Origin: Bacteroidota bacterium
Lineage (GTDB): Bacteria; Bacteroidota; Bacteroidia; Bacteroidales; GCA-2748055
Assembly (NCBI GenBank): GCA_024244665.1
Contig: JAAEOI010000172.1
Coordinates: 1-27,867, forward strand
Length of the DNA: 27,867 nucleotides
Direction of reading: 5' to 3'
The stretch's first letter is position 1. Each line of letters starts with the position of its first letter. Below, in pieces: positions 1 to 8,773 of this stretch. Both the position numbers and the translations under genes were made by a program. Under the pieces are notes generated by a model that saw only the letters and a list, made by a program, of their open reading frames with translations, searched no databases and had not been told where the DNA came from.

Positions 1-29
1 ATCAAAAAAGCGTAGCAAATATCCAAAAA

Positions 30-60
30 AAAAGCGGCAAAACCAAGTTTTGCCGCTTTT
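30..60 (-). terminator. Rho-independent terminator of ppdK
   Basis: A perfect 14-bp inverted repeat (arms 30-43 and 47-60) encloses a 3-nt loop. On the minus strand the stem is followed by an unbroken run of T residues (the A-run at 24-30 of the plus strand). It lies 25 bases beyond the ppdK stop codon, so it fits an intrinsic terminator for that gene. The plus-strand side also ends in four T residues, so weak bidirectional activity is possible. Confidence 0.9.
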
Positions 61-85
61 CATCATTATGTTTTGAAGCCTGATA

Positions 86-2794
86 CTATCTCAGGTTCGC
101 CTGAGCTGCAGCCAGCCTTGCGATAGGCACGCGGAAAGGTGAACAACTTACGTAGTTCATTCCAACGCGGTGACAGAATTCCACTGATTCGGGATCTCCA
201 CCGTGCTCTCCACAGATACCTACTTTAAGATCTGCCTTTACAGAGCGACCTTTGGAAGTACCCATTTCCACCAGCTGACCAACACCCTCCTGGTCCAGCG
301 TCTGGAAAGGATCGCTCTTCAACAGACCCTTTTCAATGTAGATCGGCAGGAATTTCCCGGCATCATCCCTAGAATAACCAAAGGCCATCTGGGTCAGGTC
401 GTTGGTTCCGAATGAGAAGAATTCTGCATGTTCAGCTACCAGGTTAGCAGTCATTGCTGCCCTTGGAATCTCAATCATGGTACCTACCTGGAAGTCACAC
501 CTGGCTCCTTTTTCTGCAAATACCTTATCAGCAGTAGAACGAATGATCTCTTCCTGCATCTTGAACTCCTGCCATGTTCCGATGAGCGGAACCATGATCT
601 CGGGACGTGCATCAACACCTTTTTGCTTCAGGTTTACAGCAGCCTCAATAATAGCCCTTGCCTGCATTTCGGTTATCTCAGGATAGGTATTACCTAAGCG
701 GCAACCACGGTGTCCCAGCATGGGATTAAACTCGTGGAGGTCTTCAACCAGTGCCTGAATATCAGCAACGGTGATTCCCATCTCATCGGCCATTACCTTC
801 TGATTGGCCTCATCGTGGGGAACAAACTCGTGCAGTGGCGGATCCAGCAGGCGGATGGTTACACCATATCCGGCCATGGCTTCGAGGATACCCTCGAAAT
901 CCTCACGCTGATAAGGCAGCAATTTGTCAAGTGCCTTGCGACGCTCTTCTTCTGTGGTAGCAAGGATCATCTCCCTCATCACCTTGATACGCTCTCCTTC
1001 GAAGAACATATGCTCTGTCCGGGTCAGTCCTATACCTTTGGCCCCAAAGTCACGTGCTACCTTAGCATCATGTGGCGTATCTGCATTGGTACGAACATCC
1101 ATCCTGGTATGCTTCTCAGCCAGCTCTAAGATGGTACCAAAATCTCCACTCACTTCTGGATCGATGGTAGCTACCTGTCCTTCAAGGACATTTCCTGTTG
1201 AACCATTCAGTGAGATCCAGTCTCCCTCTTTGAAAGTTTTACCGGCAGCAACCATGGTGCGTGCCTTATAGCTAATCTTCACTCCACCTGCTCCGGAAAC
1301 ACAACATTTACCCATCCCGCGTGCGACAACAGCAGCATGGGAGGTCATTCCACCGCGAGCGGTCAGAATACCCTTGGCAATATTCATTCCTTCAAGGTCT
1401 TCGGGTGAAGTCTCAATTCTTACCAGAATGGCTTCCGGATATTTAGTTGCTTCATCAGCAAAGAACACAATCTGACCGGTGGCAGCTCCTGGTGAAGCAG
1501 GAAGTCCCTGAGCCAGTACAGTTGCACTGTCCAAAGCACTTTTTTCAAATACGGGGTGAAGTAATTCATCCAGTTTTGCGGGCTCCTGACGCAGTAGTGC
1601 TGCTTTTTCATCCAGTTTTCCTTCAGCCAGCATGTCAATTGCAATTTTTACCATGGCAGCACCGGTACGTTTTCCGTTACGGGTCTGGAGCAACCAGAGT
1701 TTGCCTTCCTGGATGGTAAATTCCAGGTCCTGCATATCTGAGAAATAATCCTCCAGCTTTTGCTGGGTATCATCCAACTCGGAATAAACCTCTGGCATAA
1801 CCTCTTCCAGTGATGGAAAATCAGAAGCGCGCTCCTCTTCAGAAACCGTGGCAAGCTCGGCCCACCTCAGTGAACCCTCTTTGGTGATCTGACGGGGTGT
1901 ACGTACGCCTGCAACCACATCTTCTCCCTGTGCATCGATGAGGTATTCTCCGTTGAAAATATCTTCACCTGTTCCTGCATCGCGGGTAAAGGCAACTCCG
2001 GTACCGGAAGTTTCACCCATATTACCATAAACCATGGCCTGTACATTCACAGCAGTTCCCCAGTCACCAGGAATCTGGTTCATGTTACGGTAATACTGCG
2101 CCCTTGGAGTTTCCCAGCTATCAAATACAGCCATCACTGCACCCCAGAGCTGCTCCCATGGATCGGTGGGGAAATCATGTCCTGTCTGGCTTTTTACGGC
2201 AACTTTGAATTTCTCAACCATCTCTTGCAGGTCTTCAACGGTAAGCTCGTTGTCGTTCTCCACGCCACGTGCCTCTTTCAGCTTCTCCATAATAGCTTCG
2301 AAAGGATCAATATCTTCTTTGGATTCTGGTTTCATTCCCAGAACCACATCGCCGTACATCTGTACGAAACGACGATAGCTGTCCCAGGCAAATTTCTCAT
2401 TACCGGTCTTGGCAATCAGTCCTTCAACAGCATTCTCATTCATACCAAGGTTCAGTACAGTATCCATCATACCTGGCATGGACACCCTTGCACCTGAACG
2501 AACGGACATCAGGCAGGGATTCTCATTGCTCCCAAACTTGGTTCCCATGATATCTTCAATATTCTTTACAGCGGCCTCTACTTCTGCTTTGATCAGCTCA
2601 ACAACTTTGTCCTGACCCAGTGAGTTATATTCAGTACAAACGTCGGTGGTAATGGTAAATCCAGGAGGAACTGGTACGCCAATCAGGTTCATCTCTGCAA
2701 GATTGGCACCTTTTCCGCCTAATAAGTTTTTCATGTCGGCTTTACCTTCGGCTTTTCTGTCACCAAAAGTATAAACGCGTTTTACATCTGACAT
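86..2794 (-). CDS. ppdK: Pyruvate, phosphate dikinase
   Basis: Cytosolic enzyme that interconverts pyruvate, ATP and phosphate with PEP, AMP and pyrophosphate, linking glycolysis and gluconeogenesis in anaerobes. The 902-residue product has the full three-domain order. The N-terminal ATP-grasp part has KNLLGGKGANLAEMN (residues 22-36) and the SVRSGARVSMPGMMDT stretch near 97-112. The central phosphohistidine domain has GGMTSHAAVVARG with His486. The C-terminal PEP/pyruvate barrel ends in GICGEHGGDP and YVSCSPFRVPIAR, whose Cys884 is the expected catalytic cysteine. Length is normal for the family. The start at 2794 (MSDVKRVYTFGD) is chosen because family homology begins there; the reading frame stays open 41 codons further upstream, but that stretch contains the candidate promoter and has no family character. 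It follows the UroD-like gene in the same direction with 123 bp between them and has its own terminator, so it is probably transcribed alone. Confidence 0.97.
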   Translation of the reverse strand: MSDVKRVYTFGDRKAEGKADMKNLLGGKGANLAEMNLIGVPVPPGFTITTDVCTEYNSLGQDKVVELIKAEVEAAVKNIEDIMGTKFGSNENPCLMSVRSGARVSMPGMMDTVLNLGMNENAVEGLIAKTGNEKFAWDSYRRFVQMYGDVVLGMKPESKEDIDPFEAIMEKLKEARGVENDNELTVEDLQEMVEKFKVAVKSQTGHDFPTDPWEQLWGAVMAVFDSWETPRAQYYRNMNQIPGDWGTAVNVQAMVYGNMGETSGTGVAFTRDAGTGEDIFNGEYLIDAQGEDVVAGVRTPRQITKEGSLRWAELATVSEEERASDFPSLEEVMPEVYSELDDTQQKLEDYFSDMQDLEFTIQEGKLWLLQTRNGKRTGAAMVKIAIDMLAEGKLDEKAALLRQEPAKLDELLHPVFEKSALDSATVLAQGLPASPGAATGQIVFFADEATKYPEAILVRIETSPEDLEGMNIAKGILTARGGMTSHAAVVARGMGKCCVSGAGGVKISYKARTMVAAGKTFKEGDWISLNGSTGNVLEGQVATIDPEVSGDFGTILELAEKHTRMDVRTNADTPHDAKVARDFGAKGIGLTRTEHMFFEGERIKVMREMILATTEEERRKALDKLLPYQREDFEGILEAMAGYGVTIRLLDPPLHEFVPHDEANQKVMADEMGITVADIQALVEDLHEFNPMLGHRGCRLGNTYPEITEMQARAIIEAAVNLKQKGVDARPEIMVPLIGTWQEFKMQEEIIRSTADKVFAEKGARCDFQVGTMIEIPRAAMTANLVAEHAEFFSFGTNDLTQMAFGYSRDDAGKFLPIYIEKGLLKSDPFQTLDQEGVGQLVEMGTSKGRSVKADLKVGICGEHGGDPESVEFCHRVGMNYVSCSPFRVPIARLAAAQANLR

Positions 2795-2858
2795 TGGAAA
2801 TTTGATTTTAGTTATTAATAATGAGTTATATATGAAATACCCTAATTTTTTAGAGACA

Positions 2859-2866
2859 CAAAGGTA
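2859..2866 (-). promoter_or_regulatory. Candidate Bacteroidetes -7 promoter element for ppdK
   Basis: The minus strand reads TACCTTTG, an exact match to the Bacteroidetes -7 consensus TAnnTTTG, about 65 bases upstream of the ppdK start codon. No clear TTTG -33 box stands at the expected distance; that area is a T-rich tract instead. Its location between two same-strand genes, with AT-rich surroundings, supports a promoter for ppdK alone. Confidence 0.5.
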
Positions 2867-2917
2867 CCTAAAAAAAGAATAAAACTGTTCTAAATTATGA
2901 TATTTCGGGCTTGCCAA

Positions 2918-4171
2918 TCAATGGCCGAACTGCCTGATAGCCTCCAACATGGCCAACACATTTTGCAGGGGAACATTGGCCTGGATGTTGTGTACGGTAT
3001 TGAAAACAAATCCACCTCCCGGAGAGAAGATTTCGCACTCTTTTAATACGTGTGTTTTCACCTCCTCAGGGGAACCAAAAGGAAGCACTTTCTGGGTATC
3101 AATTCCCGCACCCCAGAAGGTGAGCCTTGATCCATATTTCTCCTTGAGTAGAACGGGATCCATTCCGGCCGCATTGATCTGCACGGGATTGATGATATCG
3201 AATCCCGAATCAATGAAGTGTTCCATAAATGGCTCCACCGCTCCGCAACTGTGTTTGAATGTTTTCCATTGGGTATTTTCATGGATCCAGTTGTTAATCT
3301 TCTTATAGTAGGGAGCATACAGCTCATCGTAGGTTTCCAGTGAGCAGAAGGAGGAGTCCTGGGTCCCGAAATCGGTACCGCAGATAAAGGCAACATCAAT
3401 CACGTTTCCTGTTGCCTCCCAGGCCATGGCCAGGTTTTTCAGGGCAATATCGGTCTGCTTCTCAAAAACCTCATGCAGGTAATCTGTTCTCAAAAGCGTT
3501 GACATGTACCAGTCAGCCACATCCCTGATCCCCTTTGGAGCCTTTAAATTCATTCCCGGGACCAGTGCAATGTCTCCAACGGCTGTCCCCCCGAAGTTAG
3601 CGACCACTCCTATACCATTGCCGGCTACATTTTTTATGGATCCTCTCCAGTATTCGATATCTGCTTCCTTCATCAGAGAAAACTCCTCCAGGTTATCCCC
3701 TGGATTAAGATTCGCATCATCAATCAAGCCCTGCCGGTTGATTGCATCAAAGAAATATGCTGCCTTTGGCATTTTAGCACTGGGAGCTATAGAGTCGTCT
3801 CCCTGTGGAAACAGAACTGTATCACCGTTTTCATCCTTTTTTACAGTAAATGTTCCCGGCACCAGGACCTCCTGCCCCCATGAAGTGCGATACTCTTTCC
3901 AGCTATCCAACCTGTTACCAAACATATCCGATGGAGGAGAGATCCCGATCACATCCACCTCAAGGGCTTCCTGCAACTCCTTGTCAACCTCCCCCAGCAT
4001 CTGGTATGGTTCTGTCACCCTTACAGGTCTTTTCTCCAGGCCATAGTATGCTCTTAATTGCTGAACCATAAGCACGTGAATACCGCTCACCGGTGTTGCA
4101 CCGAAATCGACCACCATCCGGTCGGGCTGTTCATGATTCAATGTTTTTTTGAGGTTCTCTTTTGAGGTCAT
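2918..4171 (-). CDS. UroD/MtaA-superfamily protein, probable Zn-dependent methyltransferase-like (paralogue 1)
   Basis: A 417-residue soluble protein of the uroporphyrinogen decarboxylase superfamily, which holds HemE and the cobamide methyltransferases MtaA/MtbA/CmuA. Visible features are the N-terminal SKENLKKTLNHEQPDR motif, a glycine-rich middle (GIGVVANFGGTAVGD), HSCG at 307-310, FWGAGIDTQKVLPFG near 352-366 and GGGFVFNTVHNIQ near the end. His307, Cys309 and Cys379 match the spacing of the His-x-Cys...Cys zinc site of MtaA-type methyltransferases, which HemE lacks. Heme synthesis is therefore an unlikely role, but substrate and methyl partner are unknown. The start at 4171 (MTSKENLKK) is preferred over upstream in-frame ATGs because it matches the paralogue at 21482. 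It diverges from the ROK regulator across 171 bp, so it may be regulated with the Sus locus. A methyltransferase role is inference. Confidence 0.85.
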   Translation of the reverse strand: MTSKENLKKTLNHEQPDRMVVDFGATPVSGIHVLMVQQLRAYYGLEKRPVRVTEPYQMLGEVDKELQEALEVDVIGISPPSDMFGNRLDSWKEYRTSWGQEVLVPGTFTVKKDENGDTVLFPQGDDSIAPSAKMPKAAYFFDAINRQGLIDDANLNPGDNLEEFSLMKEADIEYWRGSIKNVAGNGIGVVANFGGTAVGDIALVPGMNLKAPKGIRDVADWYMSTLLRTDYLHEVFEKQTDIALKNLAMAWEATGNVIDVAFICGTDFGTQDSSFCSLETYDELYAPYYKKINNWIHENTQWKTFKHSCGAVEPFMEHFIDSGFDIINPVQINAAGMDPVLLKEKYGSRLTFWGAGIDTQKVLPFGSPEEVKTHVLKECEIFSPGGGFVFNTVHNIQANVPLQNVLAMLEAIRQFGH

Positions 4172-4342
4172 AGTCGCAAATATCTGATCAGTAATTTTTG
4201 GTGGATGCAATATAATCATTAAAAAAATGGTCCTTGATAACATCAATAATTCGCGGAATGTAATTGTTACTTTAAAATAATTTTCTTAAGTTTCGGATTG
4301 TTATCGCGATTCCCTGCTAACTAATTGCTTCATGCCTGGATT

Positions 4343-5572
4343 ATGTTAAGCTATTTTCACAAAGAACCATCAGAAAGGGTCACCGGTGTAGAAAAGAAAA
4401 AACTCCGCGCCAAAAAAGGAATTATCAGGCACCTGTTTCTGAACGGTGAAAGTACGTGCAATGATATTGCCCAGCACATCAGACTCAGCCTTCCTTCTGT
4501 TCAGGCCAGCGTCAATGCGCTGGTCAATGAAGGGGTCATTGAAGACAAAGGACAGGGAAATTCTACGGGAGGAAGACGTCCTAATATATATGGTCTGCAA
4601 AAGGAGTCGTTTTTTCTACTCTGTATTGATATTGGCAGGTTTCATGTCAGGCTCTCCATTCTGGACAGCAATATGAAACTGGTTTCGGGGATTACAACAC
4701 ACGAGATAAAATTCCAGGATGATATCAGTTACCTGGACAGGGTTTGTGACTATGCCGTAAACCTGATTGAGAAAACAAGTATTGAGAAAAACAGTCTGGT
4801 TGGCATTGGACTGGACATGCCCGGTGTGATAGATTCGAAAAAAGGCATCAACTACAGTTATTTTTTCTCTCCCGGGGAGACTATAACCCAAAAATTTGAA
4901 AAGAGATTGAACCTTCCTGTTTTCCTGGAGAATGATGCTAATGTTCTGGCGCTGGCTGAATTTTGGTATGGACACGCCCGGGGTAAAAAGAATGCGGTTG
5001 TTTTTCTGCTCAGCTGGGGGATTGGCCTGGGCCTGATCATGAACGGGAACTTACACAACGGATCATCTGGTTTTGCCGGCGAGTTTAGCCATATCCCGGT
5101 CAAGGAAAATGGAACCCTGTGCTGGTGTAATAAACAGGGTTGTCTGGAAACGGTGGCCTCTGCAACTGCTCTGTCTTCCCTCGCAAAAGAGGGTACTAAA
5201 ACCGGTAACACATCCTCCTTGTTTAAATCAATAGACAGCAATAAGGAGTATATCGAACCTCATCTGATTATTGAAGCTGCAAATCAGGGAGACCAGTTTG
5301 CTGTTAAGATTTTATCTGAAGTTGGCTTTGAACTGGGAAAGGGTATTTCTATAATCATTCAAATACTTAATCCTGAAATTATTGTGTTGGGGGGCAGGAT
5401 GGCCGCAGCAGATCAATATATTATTACACCCATCAAACATGCATTGAATTCATATTGTAATCCGCTATTGACTAAGGATTTAAAGATTGAAATAACAAAT
5501 CTCAAGGAAGAGGCAGCTGTACTTGGTTGTGGCATCGCAGCAATAAATGGATTATTGACAAGTAATGATTGA
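4343..5572 (+). CDS. ROK-family transcriptional regulator (XylR/NagC type)
   Basis: A 409-residue fusion of an N-terminal winged helix-turn-helix (residues ~18-85, AKKGIIRHLFLNGESTCNDIAQ onward, ending in the wing STGGRRPNIYGL) to a C-terminal ROK sugar-binding domain (~90-405). The ROK part has GIGLDMPGVID (154-164), the ENDAN active-site-like motif (197-201), GEFSH with His250, and the zinc motif C260-x-C262-x4-C267. The usual CxCGxxGC has Asn in place of Gly. ROK repressors bind sugars or sugar phosphates and control uptake and catabolism genes; the DNA-binding domain favours regulator over sugar kinase. The ATG at 4343 is chosen over an in-frame TTG at 4325; neither has a clear ribosome binding site. 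It lies 82 bp upstream of susC on the same strand and diverges from the UroD-like gene, so it is the likely local regulator. The effector is unknown. Confidence 0.9.
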   Translation: MLSYFHKEPSERVTGVEKKKLRAKKGIIRHLFLNGESTCNDIAQHIRLSLPSVQASVNALVNEGVIEDKGQGNSTGGRRPNIYGLQKESFFLLCIDIGRFHVRLSILDSNMKLVSGITTHEIKFQDDISYLDRVCDYAVNLIEKTSIEKNSLVGIGLDMPGVIDSKKGINYSYFFSPGETITQKFEKRLNLPVFLENDANVLALAEFWYGHARGKKNAVVFLLSWGIGLGLIMNGNLHNGSSGFAGEFSHIPVKENGTLCWCNKQGCLETVASATALSSLAKEGTKTGNTSSLFKSIDSNKEYIEPHLIIEAANQGDQFAVKILSEVGFELGKGISIIIQILNPEIIVLGGRMAAADQYIITPIKHALNSYCNPLLTKDLKIEITNLKEEAAVLGCGIAAINGLLTSND

Positions 5573-5654
5573 ACCGATTGAAAATATAATATAAACAACT
5601 GAATACCAACCTAATATTCATGTATTTACTATTACTAACCTTAACCTTTACACT

Positions 5655-8600
5655 ATGAAACAAACACTATTCTTGTTTTTTCTGTTCTTGTTTGCCGGGG
5701 GCTTGTATGCCCAGCATACAGTGACCGGGAAAATTACATCTGCTGAAGATGAAACAGGCCTGCCCGGAGCCAGTATTGTGGTCCGGGGTACATCCACGGG
5801 TACTGTTACTGACGTAGACGGACAGTACACTATTGATGCACCTGGTCCGGATGCAGTACTTGTTTTCTCTTTTATCGGATTTCAATCCGAAGAAACTAAT
5901 ATTAATGGAAGAACAACCCTTAATATAGTCCTGACAGCCAGTGCCGAGGCATTGGATGAGGTTGTGGTTACTGCCCTGGGTTTAACCAAGGAGAAGAAAG
6001 CACTTGGCTACGCAGTTACCGAGGTTTCAGGCGCTGATCTCAACCAGGTAAAAGAATCCAACCTGATCAATCAACTCTCGGGTCGGGTTGCCGGTGTGGT
6101 AATCACTCAATCGACTGCCGGTCCTGGAAGTGGTTCCCGTGTAGTAATTCGTGGGAACAACTCCCTTACCGGAAATAACCAGCCGCTTTATGTTGTGGAT
6201 GGTATTCCTGTTAACAACAACGGATATGGCTCTGCTGCCGGAGACGGGACCGCCAATTACAAAAGGAATGACTTTGGAACGGGTATCTCGGACATAAATC
6301 CGGATGATGTGGAGTCGATCTCTGTCCTGAAAGGTCCTAATGCCGCTGCACTTTATGGATCACGGGCTGCAAACGGGGTCATCCTGATCACCACCAAACA
6401 GGGATCCGGCACTCAGGGATTGGGAGTATCACTAAGCTCCAACCTCACCTTTGAAACTCCGATGCTCCTGCCAGAATACCAGAATGACTACGGACAGGGT
6501 AAAGACGGAAATATTCCGGCTGACTATAATGAGTTTTCAACCAATACCGGAGGATCCTGGGGCCCAATGATGGACGGATCTTCTCAGTATTATTTTACTG
6601 CAGAAAATGATCTGCGTCCGTACAGCGCTCAACCGGACAATGTGAAGGATTTCTTCAGGACCGGTTCCAACTTTGTGAATACCCTGGCTCTGGATTATGG
6701 AGGAGAGGATGTATCCGCCAGGCTCTCCTATACAAATACCAATACAAACTCCATACTCCCCTACTCAGATCTTCAAAGGCACAATTTCAACATAAGGACG
6801 GTGGCAAAACTATCCGACAAGCTATCGATTGACGCAAGGGCCACCTATTTCAAACAGGATGCCAACCAGAGACCGTCTCAGGGTACCGAGGGAATCATGG
6901 CCTATGTGTATGACATGCCAAGGAACATTGATTTAGTGGACCTTGAAGATTATCAGAATGATGACTATTCTGTAAAGACCTACCAGAGAGGAAGTACCGG
7001 AAATCCCTACTGGATCCTGCAACATGATGTAAATTCGGACAGGCGCAACCGGTTCCTTGGATTTGCCAAAGTAAATTATGAGTTTACAGACTATCTGAAA
7101 GCATTTGTCCGCGTGGGAACGGACCGCCTTACGCAGAACATTGAATCCATTTCTCAGTACGGTCACTGGTTCTATCCCACAGGAAGGTTCAACTTCAAAA
7201 CAGAAACAACCGCGGAGACCAATGCCGATTTTATTTTGATGTTTGACAAAGATTTCGGAGACCTGAGGCTGACCATCAATGCCGGCGGGAACCTTATGTA
7301 TCGCGAACATGAGCACACCAATATATCAGGAGAAGATTTTAAGATCCCGACCAAGCCAATTGTGAGCGGTGCCAACATCATCAATACTCCAACATTCCTG
7401 AGCCCAAAACAAAAACAGGTCCAATCGTTGTATGGTTCTGCATCACTGGCATTCAAACATATGATCTACCTGGATCTGACCGGAAGAAACGACTGGTCAT
7501 CCACCCTTCCTGAAGATGAATGGTCCTATTTCTATCCTTCAGCCAGCTTATCGCTCCTTGTGAATGAGATTATAGGGCTGAACAGTACAGTCCTGAATTT
7601 CTCAAAGGTGAGGTTTAGCTGGGCACAGGTAGGTAATGATACCAATCCTTACTTGCTTGACAATTCGTTCGATTTACGAGGATCCAGCGGAAGTTACCTG
7701 GGGCTGACAATCCTCACCAGGCCAAGCATATTTTACGAACCTATCAGGCCGGAACAATCCTCCTCCCTTGAAGGAGGAATTGAGTTGAGCATGTTTAATA
7801 ACCGGTTATATGCTGATCTCTCTATCTATAAAATCAATTCAACCGACCTGATTATGAAGATCCCCGTTCCGGCTGCCACCGGGTATTCGCAATTCCATAC
7901 CAACGTTGGAGAGTTAACCAACTCGGGATTTGAGATGCTGATCGGAGGTTATCCGGTGAAATCCGGGTCTTTCACCTGGGACGTTTCTCTGAATATGGCC
8001 AAGAATACCAACGAACTGGTTGAGCTGATCGACGATCTGGAGACATTTACATTCAGTTCTACCAACGCCGGGGATGTCTATGTGCAGGCCACTGTCGGAG
8101 GTGGATACGGTGAAATCTGGGGTTATGAGGAGAAAACAACTCCGAATGGAGACATTGTTGTTGATGCCACCGGTCGGCCACAGGCCTCCGACGAGATGGT
8201 CCTGCTGGGTAATTATCAACCCGACTGGTCAGGGGGCTTATTCAATAAATGGTCCTACAAGGGACTCACCATAGGAGCTCTGATCGATTTTCGCATAGGC
8301 GGAGAGGTCTATTCCGGAACCGATGCTCAATTGGATAATAGTGGGGTATCTACCCGGTCACTGGAATACAGGGATGGTATCACCGTCGATGGAATGGTAA
8401 ATACAGGAACCCCGGAAGAGCCGGTCTATGAGTCCAACACGCTTCAGATTACCGGACAGGATTACTGGGGTGCCATGGCTGACATCTCTTCAAATTATAT
8501 CTACTCCCAGACAAATATCCGGCTCAGGGAACTGACCCTGGTCTACTCACTGCCACGCAGTGTACTGGGGGACTCATTCTTTAAAAGAGTCTCTATTGGT

Positions 8601-8753
8601 CTGGTAGGTCGAAATCTCTTCTTCATCTATAAGGATATCGAGAATTTCGATCCGGAATCCAGCTACAGTACCAGCAATTTTGCCCAGGGCATGTTGTGGT
8701 ACAATCTGCCGACTACGAGAAGCCTAGGATTTAATTTGAATGTTACTTTTTAA
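5655..8753 (+). CDS. SusC/RagA-family TonB-linked outer-membrane transporter
   Basis: A 1032-residue outer-membrane beta-barrel that imports glycan fragments with its SusD partner, powered by TonB. A signal peptide (MKQTLFLFFLFLFAGGLYAQ) is followed by a carboxypeptidase-regulatory-like beta-sandwich (~20-95, VTGKITSAEDETGLPGASIVVRG onward), the DEVVVTALG segment that precedes the plug, a plug with LSGRVAGVVITQ, RGNNSL and YVVDGIPVNN, and a long barrel ending in an aromatic residue (FNLNVTF). Length is typical. There is no N-terminal STN domain, so FecI/FecR-type signalling is not expected; the adjacent ROK gene is the likelier regulator. The susD-like gene follows 20 bp downstream, giving a two-gene transcription unit. 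The glycan cannot be read from SusC, but the mannosidase-like and mannose-phosphate-isomerase-like neighbours point to a mannose-containing substrate (inference). Confidence 0.96.
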   Translation: MKQTLFLFFLFLFAGGLYAQHTVTGKITSAEDETGLPGASIVVRGTSTGTVTDVDGQYTIDAPGPDAVLVFSFIGFQSEETNINGRTTLNIVLTASAEALDEVVVTALGLTKEKKALGYAVTEVSGADLNQVKESNLINQLSGRVAGVVITQSTAGPGSGSRVVIRGNNSLTGNNQPLYVVDGIPVNNNGYGSAAGDGTANYKRNDFGTGISDINPDDVESISVLKGPNAAALYGSRAANGVILITTKQGSGTQGLGVSLSSNLTFETPMLLPEYQNDYGQGKDGNIPADYNEFSTNTGGSWGPMMDGSSQYYFTAENDLRPYSAQPDNVKDFFRTGSNFVNTLALDYGGEDVSARLSYTNTNTNSILPYSDLQRHNFNIRTVAKLSDKLSIDARATYFKQDANQRPSQGTEGIMAYVYDMPRNIDLVDLEDYQNDDYSVKTYQRGSTGNPYWILQHDVNSDRRNRFLGFAKVNYEFTDYLKAFVRVGTDRLTQNIESISQYGHWFYPTGRFNFKTETTAETNADFILMFDKDFGDLRLTINAGGNLMYREHEHTNISGEDFKIPTKPIVSGANIINTPTFLSPKQKQVQSLYGSASLAFKHMIYLDLTGRNDWSSTLPEDEWSYFYPSASLSLLVNEIIGLNSTVLNFSKVRFSWAQVGNDTNPYLLDNSFDLRGSSGSYLGLTILTRPSIFYEPIRPEQSSSLEGGIELSMFNNRLYADLSIYKINSTDLIMKIPVPAATGYSQFHTNVGELTNSGFEMLIGGYPVKSGSFTWDVSLNMAKNTNELVELIDDLETFTFSSTNAGDVYVQATVGGGYGEIWGYEEKTTPNGDIVVDATGRPQASDEMVLLGNYQPDWSGGLFNKWSYKGLTIGALIDFRIGGEVYSGTDAQLDNSGVSTRSLEYRDGITVDGMVNTGTPEEPVYESNTLQITGQDYWGAMADISSNYIYSQTNIRLRELTLVYSLPRSVLGDSFFKRVSIGLVGRNLFFIYKDIENFDPESSYSTSNFAQGMLWYNLPTTRSLGFNLNVTF

Positions 8754-8773
8754 ATCTTTAAATCAGAATCATT

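Noticed and set aside
203..2615. Several plus-strand open frames of 60-140 codons inside ppdK
   Set aside because: They lie antisense to a strongly conserved gene, have no recognisable domains and are shadows of its codon bias.
2795..2917. 41-codon N-terminal extension of ppdK
   Set aside because: It has no similarity to the family N-terminus, contains the best promoter-like motif and is simply an open frame; the start at 2794 gives the normal family beginning.
2918..4171. Annotation as HemE, uroporphyrinogen decarboxylase of heme synthesis
   Set aside because: The superfamily is right, but the His-x-Cys...Cys zinc pattern, the length of 417 residues (HemE is usually about 350) and the neighbours do not fit HemE. 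The same holds for 21482-22708.
4274..4284. AT-rich palindrome (AAAAT-A-ATTTT) as a ROK operator
   Set aside because: The arms are only five bases long and cannot be extended; such repeats are expected by chance in this AT-rich intergenic region and no second copy was found near susC.
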